Below are positions 1 through 13,500 of a stretch of 64,000 nt of DNA, one piece after another; positions within the stretch are counted from its first letter, which is position 1, and every line of letters starts with the position of its first letter. Source of the stretch: Cenococcum geophilum 1.58 (lineage: Eukaryota > Ascomycota > Dothideomycetes > Gloniales > Gloniaceae). Below the pieces are notes generated by a model. That model was not told where the DNA came from, did no database searches, and worked only from the letters and a program-made list of their open reading frames with translations. A program made the translations under genes and the position numbers. The DNA lies in the NCBI GenBank assembly GCA_001692895.1, contig KV748301.1, positions 36,748 through 100,747 of the forward strand. Direction: 5' to 3'.

Positions 1-300
1 AGTCACGTAATATAATTTGTATAATCTATGTAATCTATAAGATCTATTATAGAGCAAGCAGAGTAGACAGAGTAAATAGAGTAATAACTTTCTTAGGAGT
101 ATAGTTGTGTATTTAAGGACCCTTAGTCCCTACCTAGATAGTTCCTTCCTTATAGTAATTCTTAGAATATAATTAGAGTTAATCTGTTAGGCAACCACTC
201 CACCAGTTATTATTACGTTGTTAACTTTTATACTTACATTTTCTATACACCTAGCCCATTAACAAACCTATTGTAGTTCTTACTATAAGGTTCTATTATA
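1..300 (+). repeat. A1 5' LTR, partial (last 300 bp)
   Basis: Matches 7527-7826 base for base in length, with scattered transitions. The first 125 bp of this LTR are outside the window. It ends in TTATA where the 3' copy has TTACA, as expected after RIP of the terminal CA. Confidence 0.93.
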
Positions 301-344
301 TAATCACTACCTAGTTACGGTATTAATATAAGAAGTTAAATAAC

Positions 345-3300
345 ATGCCACCAAAAGCAGCTACTATAACGCCATTAACGGTAGCAACTACTTTAAGAAT
401 AGGAGGTAATATTAGTATAGCGGATACTAACTCACAGCAACCTGTAACGGTTGGATAGCTATAGAAAGTAGTTAATTAGCTAATAGCTAATAATATAGTA
501 TTAGAAGAAAGACTTAACGGGATAGAAGCAGTAAAGATTAAGCTACTATTAATTAAGAGATTTACAGGAGAGAGGTTAAAGCTTAAAGGATTCCTTATAT
601 AGATGCACTTTAAGGTCTTATAGAAGGAAGTAAAGTTACCTATATTTGTGGATCGGATAGCCTACGCAGGACTATTCTTATTAGGAAAAGCACTTAAGTA
701 GTTTAAACCTTACCTTATAGAGATATAGGCAAACGGAATAACAACTACTAACTAAGACGTGCAATTTATATTTTTAAGTTAGGAAAGATTTGTAGAACGA
801 CTTATATAGATATTTAAAGATCCGGAAGGAATAACTATAATAGAAAAAAAACTCCAGAACCTTATATAACGAACTTTAGCAATTAAGTATATAATATAGT
901 TCCAAATACTAGCAATATAAGTAAAGTGGAATAACAGGGCGCTTATAGCATAGTATAAATAGGGACTTAAGGCTAAAGTCCAGGACGTGATTATCCTAAT
1001 AGAAGATGCGGATACCCTAAGGGAACTAATAAATTAGGCGATTAAGATTAATAATTAGATCTATTAAAGGGAATAGGCTAAAAAAGGCTAGGATAGAGTT
1101 CTATAGTTATATAAGGCGCAGAGTACGCAACAATAAAAGCTAAGTTAAAAACTATAGTATGGCGCAAAGCTAATAGACCTAAGTGGTACTAAAGAAGCCT
1201 ATAAGAAATAGAGCAAACTATAGAAACCTAGAGGATAAGAATTAAGTGATTAAAGGTCTAAGGAGCAGAGGCTAAATTAGGGATTTTAATAGCAGAAGAT
1301 ATTTAGGCGGACTCTATAATAAGAGAAATGGTTTAAAAAGGGAGCTTATATAAATTGCGGAAAACAGGGTCATTATATTAGAGACTATAGAAGTAGGCAG
1401 AGTCACTATATAGTAAAGGGTATAAGACTAGTAGACGATATACACGTATAAAGGGATAATAATATACTGCGAGGAACAAAAGAATATTTAATTAGAAGTT
1501 TTATGTTTTGTTATAATAACACATACCAAATTCATAAGGACGCTAAGTATGGCATAAGCTATTAGCTATAAGAGCTAGCACCTATAAAATGCAGAGGAAC
1601 TAACGAACTAATTCGTAGATCGGATATTAAGGACGATAAATTTAACCTAGGTAAAATATTCCGTAATAATAAGGCAATAAGGGCCGCTTACTAGGAGTAA
1701 GCAGACCTTAAAGATATTATACTAGAGGTAGAGGATAATTCCATTATAGAATAAAGAATATTAGTAGGGATCGAAACCCCACTAGATATAATGTCTATCG
1801 CTTCGCGAGATATAAGAGAAGTAGGATAGTAAACCACTTTAGTACTTAATAAAGGTAAAAGGCCAAAGGCTTAAAATTCTTAAGATAAAATAAGAGATAA
1901 CTAAGATTTTTAAAATGAGATAAGGCATACCTAAGGACCCACAACGGACGAAAACCAATAGAGTAGGGTAGTAGCTTAGTTTAGAAATATATAAATAAGC
2001 TTAGGACGGAAGTTCCCACAGGTATAAGATTCTTAAGAAGAGATAAATAAGATTCAAAACTCTTAAGACGAAATAAGAACACTAAGTAAGCCTAGTTAAA
2101 CTAAGGCTAGAGCTAAGCTTAAGATAGAAGTAAGCTTAGGATTAAAGAACCTAAGGGGTTAAGAATTTAGAGTATAAATTAAAACACCCATAGATAAGAG
2201 GTAAGGAGCTTCTTTATAGATTAAAGAATCTATAGCACAAACAGCAATTAGACTAGAAGACAAATATATAGGCTTAGAGGATTTACTAGTTAAACGAAGT
2301 GTTTGGATTAAAGATTAAAAAGTTAATACTAGGATTAAGAAGCAAGATAACTTTAAGGATTAAAGTATAAGACATAAACTAAAAGAAACCATAGAAGAGT
2401 TTAGGCAAAGAATTATTATATAGTAAGAACAGAAACTAGATAAGAGATCTAGTATATTAGGACGTATAAAGGACAGAGCACTAGTATAAAGAATTACTAA
2501 TAGGCTAAGAGTAGGCACACTAAGAGCTAAGTAGCTTACTAAACTAGAAGATAAAGAAGATCTAGGGATTCTAACTAGGTTTAAGAAATGACATATAAAG
2601 GGCTATCACAATATAGTAATAAGAAGATACTTCCTTACGGATAGACTATATATACTTTAGTAGCTATACCAAAAGTAGTATAGGCAAAGGCATAATAATA
2701 AATGGGAAGATTTCTACATATAGTTGGATGAAAAAGTTATTTAAGACCACCTAATTATAGAGAAGGCTATAACGCATATTAAAGGAGCCTTAATTATAAT
2801 ATTAAAGGATTTAGAGAAACGTTCTAAAGACTAGAGAAGCGAGAGATATATCTTAGTACCTGTAAATAAGGTTATAACGTTTAGATCAGCATAATAAAGG
2901 TTTAAACTTAGGGATAAAAACGAGCCAAGAGTTAACCTAAAGCACCTAGCACACCACACGTTATTATAGATTGTGTGTATGAACAATATATATAAAATAC
3001 ATAAGAATCCAAAGAAAAAGAATTAGAAATACCCTATAAGGATATACTGGATAACGGACAAGCAATAGTATAGAAATGCTAAATATATATATAGATAGCA
3101 TCCAATAGAGATCTAAGAGGAAGGAAGTTTAGTACTTTAACTAGGAAGATTTCTTACGGAAGAATACTTAGACGGACAATAGTAGTAGAAATACCCAAAA
3201 AACACGTATCTATAGNATATTAAAGATAAAAAGCAAACTAGGTATTAGCTAAAGAGTAAGCTAAGTACATTAAGATTAAGCAGCTAACAGTTAGGAAAAG

Positions 3301-6300
3301 TAAAGGCCTATAGGACTAGAGGGAGCTAGTAGTAGAGCCTTAGACCCTTAAAGGAATTTAAGAACAACACCTAAATTTATAAATTAATTGGTAAGATCAG
3401 TAGTTTAAAGCGCTAATAGATAGTGGAGTAACACGAAACCATATCTTACTAGCAGTAGTTAAGAGAATAGGACTACCTTATAAATAAAAAAAGCAACCTT
3501 ACCTATTAGTTACAATTTTAGGAGATCCAATAACCTATAGAGAAGGGATTATTAATCTTAAAACAGAACCTATTTAGATAACTATTAAAGGAAGACAAAT
3601 TAAGATATCTTTTAATATCCTACCATTGGGACAGGATAAGGCAGTATTAGGTATACCTTAGTTATAGAAATACAATCTAAGGATTAATTAGATTATAGGT
3701 TAGGTCGATATTAGAGATACTTAACGCCGTAAGATATAATAATAAGCCAAGTTAGTATAGTACTAAGTAGGAGCAACCTATAAAGAAACAGAAAAAGGAC
3801 TAAGCTATATACCAAAGAGATACCACAAGTACGGCAAAAAACTATAGTCACTAGAAAGTGAAAAGCTGTTAGAATATATAGTATAGGACCATAAAATAGA
3901 GTTAAAACTAGGAACAAGTCTAAAGTTCTTTCCAATCTACAAGCTTACTAAAGAAAAAGGTAGAGCGTTAAAAGAGTTTGTCCAGAAAAATCTATAAAAG
4001 GGATACATCAGACCATTGCAGTCATTAGTGGGTTATCTAGTACTATTTATACCAAAGAAGAATAGCAAACTAAGGCTGTATATTAACTATAGACAGTTAA
4101 ATAGCATTACTAGAAAGGATAGGTATCCTTTACCCTTAATTAGCAAAATCTAAGATAGGATAGGTAATGCGCAAATCTTTACAAAGATAGATCTAAGATA
4201 GGCGTACTATTAGATTAGGATCAAGGAAGGCAATAAATAGAAGGCAGCTTTTAGGTCAAAGGAAGGACTATATAAACCATTAGTTATACAATTCGGGCTT
4301 ATAAACGTACTAGCAACGTTCTAGAAGCGTATTAATAATATATTAGGAGAACACTTAGATGAATTTATTATAGCATATCTTAATAATATTATTATCTACT
4401 TAATGACTAAGGAAGAATACGGGGAATATATTAAATAGGTTTTAAAGAGACTATAAGAAGAATAGATACTAGTAGCAATTAAGAAATATAAGTTCTTTAC
4501 TAGGAAGACCAATTTCATTAAATTTATTATTAAACTAGGCCAACTTAGTATAGATCTAAAGAAGATTAAGGCTATAGTAAATTGGTAGGAACTAAAGAAC
4601 ATTATATAGTTAAGATCGTTCCTAGGGTTTTATAATTACTACAAAAGGTTTATAGCGCAGTAGTTAAAGGATATTAAGCCATTTATATAGTTAATAAAGA
4701 AAGAAGAACTATAGGCATAGGGAGAGGAGCAAAGAGAACTTTTTAAGAAAGTTAAAGAGTTATTTACCTAGGAGCCAGTTCTTAAGATCTATTAACTAGG
4801 ACTAGAGATAGTTATAGAAATAAATACATTAGACTATATACTAGGGGCGTGCTTTATACAAAGACATTAAAATAAATGGCACCCAGTAGCATACTATAGT
4901 CGGAAAATAACACCACTAGAGTTAAACTATAACATCTATAATAAGGAGTTATTAGGTATAGTTGCAGTATTAAAGAAATAAAGAGCATTCTTATAAGGCA
5001 TAGAGAAACTATTTATAGTTAAAACGGATTATAAGAACCTAACAGGATTCCTAATAATAAAGGAACTTAACTAAAAACAGGTTAGATGGGCAGAGATACT
5101 TACGGAATACCATTTTAAGATTTAGTATACTAAAGGTATAGACAATACGCGGGCAGATGCTCTAAGCTATAAAGCTAAACTATAAAATAAGAAAAAGCCA
5201 TCCAGGGCTTTATTACGAAAAGATATAAACAGATTAATTAGGTACAATTATCCGAAAATTATAGTAACTTAAAAAGATAATAAACTAGAGAAAGTCTATA
5301 AGATACTAGAAAGCTTTTAGGTATAAAGAATTCTAAAAGCATAGCTAGAAGATCTATAGATGGATATATACAAAAATTAAGAAGTAAAGTATATCCTAAA
5401 AAGTATAGCAGAGCAGTTTATAAAAGACTTCTATAAGGGACTAACCTAAGGATACAATAGAGCTATAGGCTTAGTATTAAGACTCTAGGAGGAGTATATT
5501 ATTAACAGAATCTAAAAAATAGCTAGAAAGGTTATAAAGGAGTATCTAAATTACTAAAGAAATAAACTAATAAGGCATAAGCTATATAGAGGGCTATAAC
5601 CTATTAAAATACTAAAGAGACTATAGGAGGTTATATTATAGGACTTTATTATTAAGTTGCTAAAATTAAAAAATCCTATTACCGGATAAGATTATAATGT
5701 GATCTTAGTAATAGTAGACAAGCTTATAAAGTAGGGATACTTTATAGCATATATAGAAGAAATCTTAGCGGAAGATATTACTAGAATCTACGTTAAAGAA
5801 GTATTTATAAAACATAGAGCACTAAGTAAAATTATATCGGATAAAAATCCAAGATTTATAGTAGCATTCTAAAAAGTATTCTTAGCGGAGTAAGAAGTTT
5901 AAGCAGCAACTTCCACCGTATATTATCCGCAGATAGACAGTTAAACGGAAAGGTTAAATTAGACGCTAGAGCAGTATCTAAGGCATTATATTAATTATAT
6001 ATAGAATAATTAGGTATTACTATTACTAGTTATATAGTTCGCATATAATATAACACCTTAAGAAGGAATAGGCATATTACTATTTAAGGCAAATTATAGA
6101 TACGAGCTAAGAATATTATTGCCACTATAGTAAGCAAAGAAAACAAGTAGTATAGCTAAAAAGAGAATAAAGACATTAATAAATCTTTATATAGACCTTA
6201 TAGAATTAGTAAAGAAAGTATAAGAGAGAATAAAAAAGTACTATAATACTAAGAGATCTAAGGGACCAGATCTTAAGGAGGGAGATAAAGTATNGCTACT

Positions 6301-6720
6301 ANANAAAAATTTNAANAGTNNANAACTAAGNAAGAANTTAGACTACGTNAGACTAGGACCTTTNNAAATTANNTANAGNATTTNACCAGTTACGTTTAAG
6401 TTAAACCTACCAGCTAAAATAAAGATCTACCCTATATAGCATATCGTAATACTAGAGCCAGTATATAGGAATATTAAGCCACTAGTTTATAAAGCAGACA
6501 TATATAGAGGGCAGAAAGAAGACAAATAGCAAGTTTTAAGGGTTGTTAGTTATAAGGATATTAATAATAAAATATGGTATAAAGTAAAGTAGATAGGCTA
6601 TACTAAGACTACCTAGAAGCTATTAAAGAATTTAAAGAACGCTATAGGAAAGGTACAGGAGTATTAGAAGAGATTAGGTTAGGTAGCATTAATAAAAAAA
6701 AATCGCCAAAGAATAAGTTA
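345..6720 (+). pseudogene. A1 gag-pol relic
   Basis: The gag start ATGCCACCAAAAGC is at 345, about 45 bp after the LTR. The conceptual translation, ignoring TAG/TAA, shows a CCHC-like zinc knuckle (CGKQGHYIRD) near 1350-1400, an aspartic protease start (LIDSGVTRNH) near 3410-3440, reverse transcriptase with LRLYINYRQLN near 4070-4100 and YLNNIIIY (from YLDDIIIY) near 4375, then RNase H and integrase. A C-terminal chromodomain (WYKVKQIGYTKTT-like) lies near 6570-6650. Gag-pol produces particles and the replication enzymes; the chromodomain in this clade targets integration to heterochromatin. Dozens of stops at former CAG/CAA codons and a cluster of N bases (6294-6384) make it non-functional. 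Confidence 0.9.
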
Positions 6721-7401
6721 CCTAAGGGGGACCTAAAAAGAGTAGTTACCAAACTACTTAAATCTATTTCCTTCTCTATTAGAGAAAAATCCATTCTTTT
6801 ATTACCTAGTTCCTATAGACCTTATTCTATAAGTTTCCACTCCTTAAAATAGACCTTCTTATAAACACATTAAAGACGTTAAACTTTTATAAAGGCAGAC
6901 TACTAAGCCTTAAGGGCATAAGCAGATTCTTTAGAATAACAATAGGCTTCCACCAGCGCTGCAGTAAGATCGCCCTTAAGTTTTTCTACCTTAAATTAAA
7001 CACAAAACCCTATAATAAATTACTTAGGGAACTTAAAGACTACTAAAAATTATAGGATATATATACTTAGCATTAGAAATAGAGCGTATATCACAAGACA
7101 ATTAAATATTTGCTTTAGTGCACTTTAAGTAAGAGGAAGGTTATTAAGACAAAGGACTTACTAACGCAATATAGACTAACCCCTCTTTCGCACAACGGGA
7201 ACACGGAGATGGCATTATTTCACTAAAAGACAATATCGCAGCAATAGTACGAGACTGGCGAGCTATAGAAGAAAGAGAGGATACTTTAGGCATTATAAGT
7301 AACAATATTAACCAAATTAATTAGATAGATATTATACCTCTAGTAAACAACCTAGAGATGCTAGGTATCTTTAAAAACGAAGATAAAGAGAAGGGAGATA
7401 G
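6721..7401 (+). other. A1 post-chromodomain segment
   Basis: About 680 bp between the chromodomain and the 3' LTR, matching 25761-26450 of A2. The A2 copy reads as a long mutated coding frame with stops almost only at TAG/TAA, so this is probably a coding extension rather than a simple 3' UTR. A purine-rich tract (AAAGAGAAGGGAGATAG) directly before 7402 is the likely plus-strand primer. Confidence 0.6.
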
Positions 7402-7826
7402 TGTTACGGACGCTTTAAGTATAATATTACAACTACTTAAAGAAGAGTTAGAAGAAGCTAGTTAGTTAATATAGGTACGGTTTAGGATAGAACCTATAAA
7501 ACTATATAATGAGGAATAGTAAGTAGAGTTACGTAGTATAATCCGTATAATCTATATAATCTATAAAATCTATTATAGAGTAAGTAGAGTAGATAGAGTA
7601 AACAAAGTAATAACTTTCTTAGGAGTACGGTTGTATATTTAAGGACCCTTAATCCCTACCTAGATAGTTCCTTCCTTATAGTAATTCTCAGAATACAATT
7701 AGAGTTAATCTATTAGGCAACCACTCCACCAGTTATTATTACGTTGTTAACTTTTATACTTGCATTTCCTATACACCTAGCCCATTAACAAACCTATTAT
7801 AGTTCTTGCTATAAGGTTCCGTTACA
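7402..7826 (+). repeat. A1 3' LTR
   Basis: 425 bp, starting TGTTACGG and ending CCGTTACA, an inverted terminal pair. The boundaries are fixed by comparison with the A2 LTRs, which are bounded by a target-site duplication. Confidence 0.93.
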
Positions 7827-10136
7827 TTCTCGGAGCCCTAGGGTATTTACCCCCTATAGCGTTAACTATACTACGGCTTAGGTTCCTCTTACCTTAGTTA
7901 GCCTCTATACCTTTAACTCTTATACGCCTCTCTAGCGTTAGTCTAGCTAGTATTATATTACGGTAAATAGTTTCCTAGCGTTCTTTTATACTCTACTTTA
8001 GCTCCTTTCTCTCTCTTACTATTATCCTTACTAGCCTCTTACGCGTCTCCCTTCCTCCTTTATATAGGCCTAGGCCCTAAAGCAGCACCATTCTTCTTTT
8101 ACTTTCTTTACCTATTTCTCTAATATATCTTCCCTACTTTAGGGTTATTAGTTTATTCTCCTATAAGGCGCCCTAGGGTCCCTCTATAGTTTATTTAGGC
8201 GTGTCTTAATATACTTTATAATATTAGAGTTACGTTCCTTTTACGCCCTTTATATTACAGCGGCTTTAATATATAGTTATAGGGGGGGAATATTAGCTTC
8301 CTTCTTAAGCAGAGCTGTGGCCGTTCGCTTATATCCGCCTATTATACTTTAAAGGCAGGCTATTTAGACCTTTTAGAGTAGTTTAAGAAGCGATTTAGTA
8401 GGGCCTTTCTTAAATTCTCTAATGGCCTAGATACTAGACCTATATATTATAGTTAGCTAGATAACTGCTATATATAGTAGGCGTAACCTCTAAAAGTATA
8501 GACCCTATATAGAATTAACAATCCTAGATAATATGGTGTACTATACTTAGCCCTTACGGGCCGCTTACGCCGTATATACGCTCTACTGGAGCTTACTATC
8601 TACCTATACTCCTAATACTCTTAGGCCCTAAACTAGTTAACCCCTAAAGCCTTAAATATAAATTATATACTAAAGATCTATAGATTAGTTACGTTTTTTT
8701 ATAAAATATATTAGCTGGTATTTCTCTAATAAGAATTAGACTTTATGTCGTCTTGCCTATTTTATATAGGTATTATATACTTTCTCTAGTCACCCCTTTC
8801 TTAAAGGAGTTAAGTAGGTTGCTTATAAAGAAAAAGAAGAGTATAGGCGAGAGGGGTAATCCTTATAGTATTCCTGTTGCAACTATAATAGGGGGGCTTT
8901 AGTATCCACTAAAGACTAGTAATATTTCTTTTTAACCCGTAAACCCTTAAATAAATTATATAATCCATTCTAAAAAGCCTTTTGCCTTAAAGATATATAG
9001 GAGACGCTTATGGGGTATATTATTATAAGCGCCACTAATATCTAGGCTAAGCATTAATACTATAAAGTCCCTTCGCATCGCCTATGCAGATTTAATAATA
9101 GTAGTGAGTAGCGTAAGTGCTAATAGTGTTAAGCGGTTCTTTCTTGCCCCTATTTAGCTTTATAGTAATAGGGCGTATTCCTTAGCCGTATTTACTATAT
9201 AGTCCGCTATTACCCTTTTTAAGATCTTACTAAGGGTATTCTCTAAGGCAATAGGGCGGTAGCTCCCTAGGAGTAAGTAATTTGCTTTACCTTCTTTATA
9301 TAAAATAAATGTTATTATAGCTCTTCCGAGTCTTGGGTAATAGCCTATTATAAAGTATACTCTAGCTATATCCGCAAGCTAAGGTACTATTAATAGTCTA
9401 TAGGTCTTTAGGGCTTTATTTAAAATCCCATCTAATCCTAATACTATATTATTTAAAAGGCGGCTAATAGTTCTAGCCATTTCTTCGGTTGTTATATTAC
9501 TGTAAACCCTTAGGCAAGTCACTAGTACTTTACCTATAATATTACTAAGGTCTACTAAAGCTAGTTAAGGGGAAAATCTTTCTATAAGGATCTTTGCCTT
9601 CTTATTATTATCGCTTATAGCTAGTAATTTACCTAGTCTTTATAGGGGCGGAAGGTATAGGTCTTCTACTAAACGTCCCACCTTTTTCTTTACCTATTTC
9701 ACTATTCTCTAAAGACCTTTATTATGGGGGAGGCTTAGGTTAATAGTATACTTATTTATAAACCATCTCCAGCTATTCCTTACTTCTTTTTTTAGGGTAT
9801 TCTTTAGCTAGTTTCTTATATCTTTGTATTATCTCTTATCTTTAAAATTACAGCTACTTATATATTTTCTTCTTGCTTATTATTAGCTAGTAATAAGAAT
9901 TGCGCATTATATAGACTATGCGTGTCGCGTATAGGGGCCCAGTTTTAAGACCGGGCAGTGCTCTTCTAGCCCGTTTTTAATTACTGCCTAAATCCTTTCT
10001 AGTCTTTAGTTAATTTCCTTAGGGGTAGCTAATAAGCCTCACTTATTTAGTATTAGGTGGATTTCTTCTAGGTCTTAAAGTTGTTATTTAACTATATTAA
10101 GGAAGCTATCTATTTTAAGCTTTCTTATTATATATC
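7827..10136 (-). mobile_element. Tad1-like LINE, RT and C-terminal half (minus strand)
   Basis: Minus-strand translation, ignoring RIP stops, gives the reverse transcriptase of a Tad1/I-type non-LTR retrotransposon: a GLDGILNKALK motif near 9430, SYRPIALENTLSK near 9240-9270, LDISGAYNNIPHKRLL near 9000-9050 and a GLPLSPILFFFF motif near 8850. The post-RT region (VRVLGVQVDSKL-like, then CLQSIIGGYK) runs to about 8,200. The 5' half continues across the B1 insertion at 16143-17364. The 3' end is cut by A1. It is heavily mutated and inactive. It was the first element in this stack, since B1 and A1 sit in it. Confidence 0.88.
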
Positions 10137-10373
10137 TATTACGGCACTAGTAGAACTTGGCAGAACTTAGCAGAACTTCGCACCAGCAAATTGCCACAGA
10201 TTGCTATATATTGCGATTACGTGACGTAAAGATCTTATAAAACACCGAACGGCGCTGCTCTTCTTCTCCTTTCCTTTCCCTAGCTTTAGATTCTCGTTTA
10301 TAGACAATTTAATCGTATAGGCTTGCGCGACCCTTTTACCGTGCTTATATCTCAATTAATTAAGTTACTAATA
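10137..10373 (+). repeat. B1 5' LTR
   Basis: 237 bp, starting TATTACGG (from TGTTACGG) and ending CTAATA (from CTAACA). It contains the iterated motif GGCAGAACTT(A/G) near 10150-10180. Confidence 0.95.
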
Positions 10374-10581
10374 TTATCTAAAGCTTACTCTACTCTTTCT
10401 TCCTAAGAAGGAACTTAAATATATCTACAAGAACACAGAATAGGATCCTAAGGACATTAATAGGACCACAAGGACAGGACCTAAAAGAAAAGAATAGAAC
10501 TTTAAGAAAAGAACCTACAAGATACACATAGACCAGAACCCTTAAAGAAATTACCTAGAATTATCTAATACCCCTACCACT

Positions 10582-13500
10582 ATGCCACGAACTATAGTAG
10601 TAGGTAAAGCAGCTATAGGACCCTTAAATACTTTAGATAAAGAAACAATTAATATTTTAACCCCTTAGGCGGAGTTTACGGCTACTAATACCGAAATTAA
10701 ATAACTGCAAGAGCTGCTCAAAGCTAGAGATACCCCTATATCTAATAATAAGTTATTATTAGACAACTAAAGACTTGCTATAGTCCTTTAGGCCCTATCC
10801 TAGCGCCTTAGTAGATCTATTAAGATCTATATAGTACTAAGGCGGTTAGTAAAGGTTGCGGATCCCCCGCTACTTATAGACGGAACTAACCCTATATTTA
10901 ATAATTGGAAGCTTTAATTACAGGATAAGCTTAAAGTTAATATAGACTACTTCCCTAACGCCTAAGCTAGAATGGCCTACGTTTTTGGCCGGACTGGTAG
11001 AGACGCCTAAATGTATTTACGCCCGCGATACACTAAAGACTTAATAAACCCCTTTATCTCTAAAGAAGAAATAATTAAATACTTATTTTCTATTTATAAA
11101 GACCCTTTTAAAGTATAAAACGCCCGCCTTAGCTATAAAAGCCTAAATATAAAAATAANNNAGACCTTNTTAGCCTTNTANACCCGCTTTCTANACCTAG
11201 CNGNATAGGCCTAGATNNCCTAGAAAGACCTACTACTAAACCTCTTTAATAAGCTTACCCTAGACCTACAGCGGGCCGTATTGCTAGCTTATACTATAGT
11301 ATAGACGTTAAAGGAACTTATAAACTATTACCTAGCTATTAACTAAGGCCTTTATTAAATTAAGGTATACGCCGACTGGCTAAAAACTAAAAACCTTATA
11401 AATTAGGCCGTAAGTACTATAAGTACGGCCCGTAGTGCCCTAGCACGATTGGCAACTCCTATAGTTAACCCAGCAGCTAGCCGCGTAGCTACCCCTACTA
11501 TAGGCCTAGTATACACCCGGCCTATATATAGCGACCTTTATATATAGGCCCTTAGTAATTAAGGAGCTTGCTTCTTATACGGTTAAATAGGCTATTTTAT
11601 AAGGAACTGCCTAATAAAGGCAAAGATAAATAAGGTCTTATTAATTTAGGAGGATAGTATAGAGCTAAAAAAAGAGGAACCTTAGAGAAAGACTCCTCTC
11701 TAGGGTTAAAAGGGATTGATATATTATATATTAATCTAGGTTAGCTAGTTAGTGGAAGAAGCTACACTATCCCTTATACTTTATTTTGTAATAGATATTA
11801 AGTTTTAACCTCTGCTTTAGCTGACTTAGGAGTAAATACCTTTACCTTAATTAATATAAAGTGCGCTGCAAAACTAGCTAACTTTTTAAATATACCCCTT
11901 AAAGAACTGCCTAAACTAATCCCTATTTGCGGTTATAACGGACGGATAGGACTATCTATTATAACTATCTTGCGGATCTACCTCCGCGTTAACGGATAAA
12001 GGTAGTATAACGTCCCCTTCTTTATTATGGACCTTAGAAGCCATAATATAATCTTAGGGAGAAAATGGCTAGCCTATTTAGGCTTATAGCTTAATATATG
12101 GAATAGGCAGCTTATATAGCCTAAAACTATGCCCCTAACGCCTTCCTTTATAAAAGAGATTAGTATTATAATAGAAAACCTTATACGGCCGTAGATAAAC
12201 ACCGTTTACTAGGCTAATGCGACGCGTAGGGACTAGGCTTTTAAGAAGGATATATAGCTTAATCCGTAACGGATCCGTATACTACGCTGCCCCTAAACTA
12301 CCTATGTTACACTACCCGCACTAAAGACTTAGGAAGTTAGTAGTAGCCTAGCTAAGTCCCTAATAGAGAACTTAGGCCCTACGCAGCTATAAAGAAAGGC
12401 TAGGGATATTAAATAATATACTAAACTAATAGACTAAAAGGATAACTTGCAGAAAATAGAATATAAGCTAAAGAAGACTATAAACCCTATACCGCAAAAT
12501 ACGGCCTAACGAATATCCGTAAAGAAACCTATAGACCTCCCGCCAGTTAATATCTACTATATTAGCGTTATAGGATTTTACTAAAACCTGGTTTAGCCTA
12601 ATACCGTTACCTTTATAACTAGCTTATACGAAATTAATTAAATAATTAAAGAGAAAGAAGCCCTAGCCTAAGAGAAAGGCGAGCTTATAGATAAGGAGCT
12701 AGTAGAATAGAAACTGCCCCATTAATACTAGAAATTTAAAAATACCTTCTTTAAAGCAGCGTCTAATATACTCCCGCCTTACTAACTGTATAACTATAAG
12801 ATTAAAATTAAGCCGGATAAGGTGGTTACCCTTAGCTATAGCCCCCTCCGATAGTAATCTACTGCCGAATTATAGGCTATAAAGTAGTATCTTATTAATA
12901 ACCTGGATAAGGGCTTTATTAAGCCTAGTTAAGCTCCTTTTAACTTACCTATTCTCTTTACTAAAAAGCTAAATAAAGGACTTTGTTTCTGTATTAACTA
13001 CTATAAGCTTAATAATTTAACCCTTAAAGACCGCTACCTACTGCCTTTACTTAATAAGACTTTAGCCTAAATAAGTAGAGCTAAGATCTTTATAAAGCTT
13101 AATATCCGCTAGGCTTTTTACNANATTAGGATANACCCTAAATTAGAANACCTTATTANGTTTTANACCNNTTACGGAACGTATAAATATAAAGTACTAC
13201 CTTTTAGACTGACTAACGGATTGGCTATATACCAATAATATATAAATAACGTACTATTTAACTACCTTAATAACTTCTATATAGTATACCTGGATAATAT
13301 TATAATCTACTTTAAAAATAAACTGGAATATAAAGAGTATGTCTATAAAGTCCTATAACGGCTTTAGGAAGCTAGCCTCTAAGCTAATATTAAGAAGTTA
13401 AAATTTAGTGTTAAGCATATAAAGTACTTAGGGTTTATTATTAGTATAAACGGGATTAAGGTAGACCTAGAAAAGACGGCTGTAATTAACTAATAGGTAC

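Larger units (their letters stand above)
1..7826 (+). mobile_element. A1: RIP-degraded Ty3/gypsy chromovirus, family A
   Basis: Near-complete LTR retrotransposon, cut by the window edge about 125 bp inside its 5' LTR. Order is LTR, gag with a zinc knuckle, protease, RT, RNase H, integrase, chromodomain, a 3' extension and the 3' LTR. It aligns along its length with A2 (18918-26876) and differs mainly by C/T and G/A transitions. Coding frames are broken by many TAG/TAA codons, so it is inactive. The 3' flank is TTCTC (7827-7831); the matching 5' copy lies outside the window, so the target-site duplication cannot be tested. It truncates the 3' end of a LINE. Confidence 0.93.
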
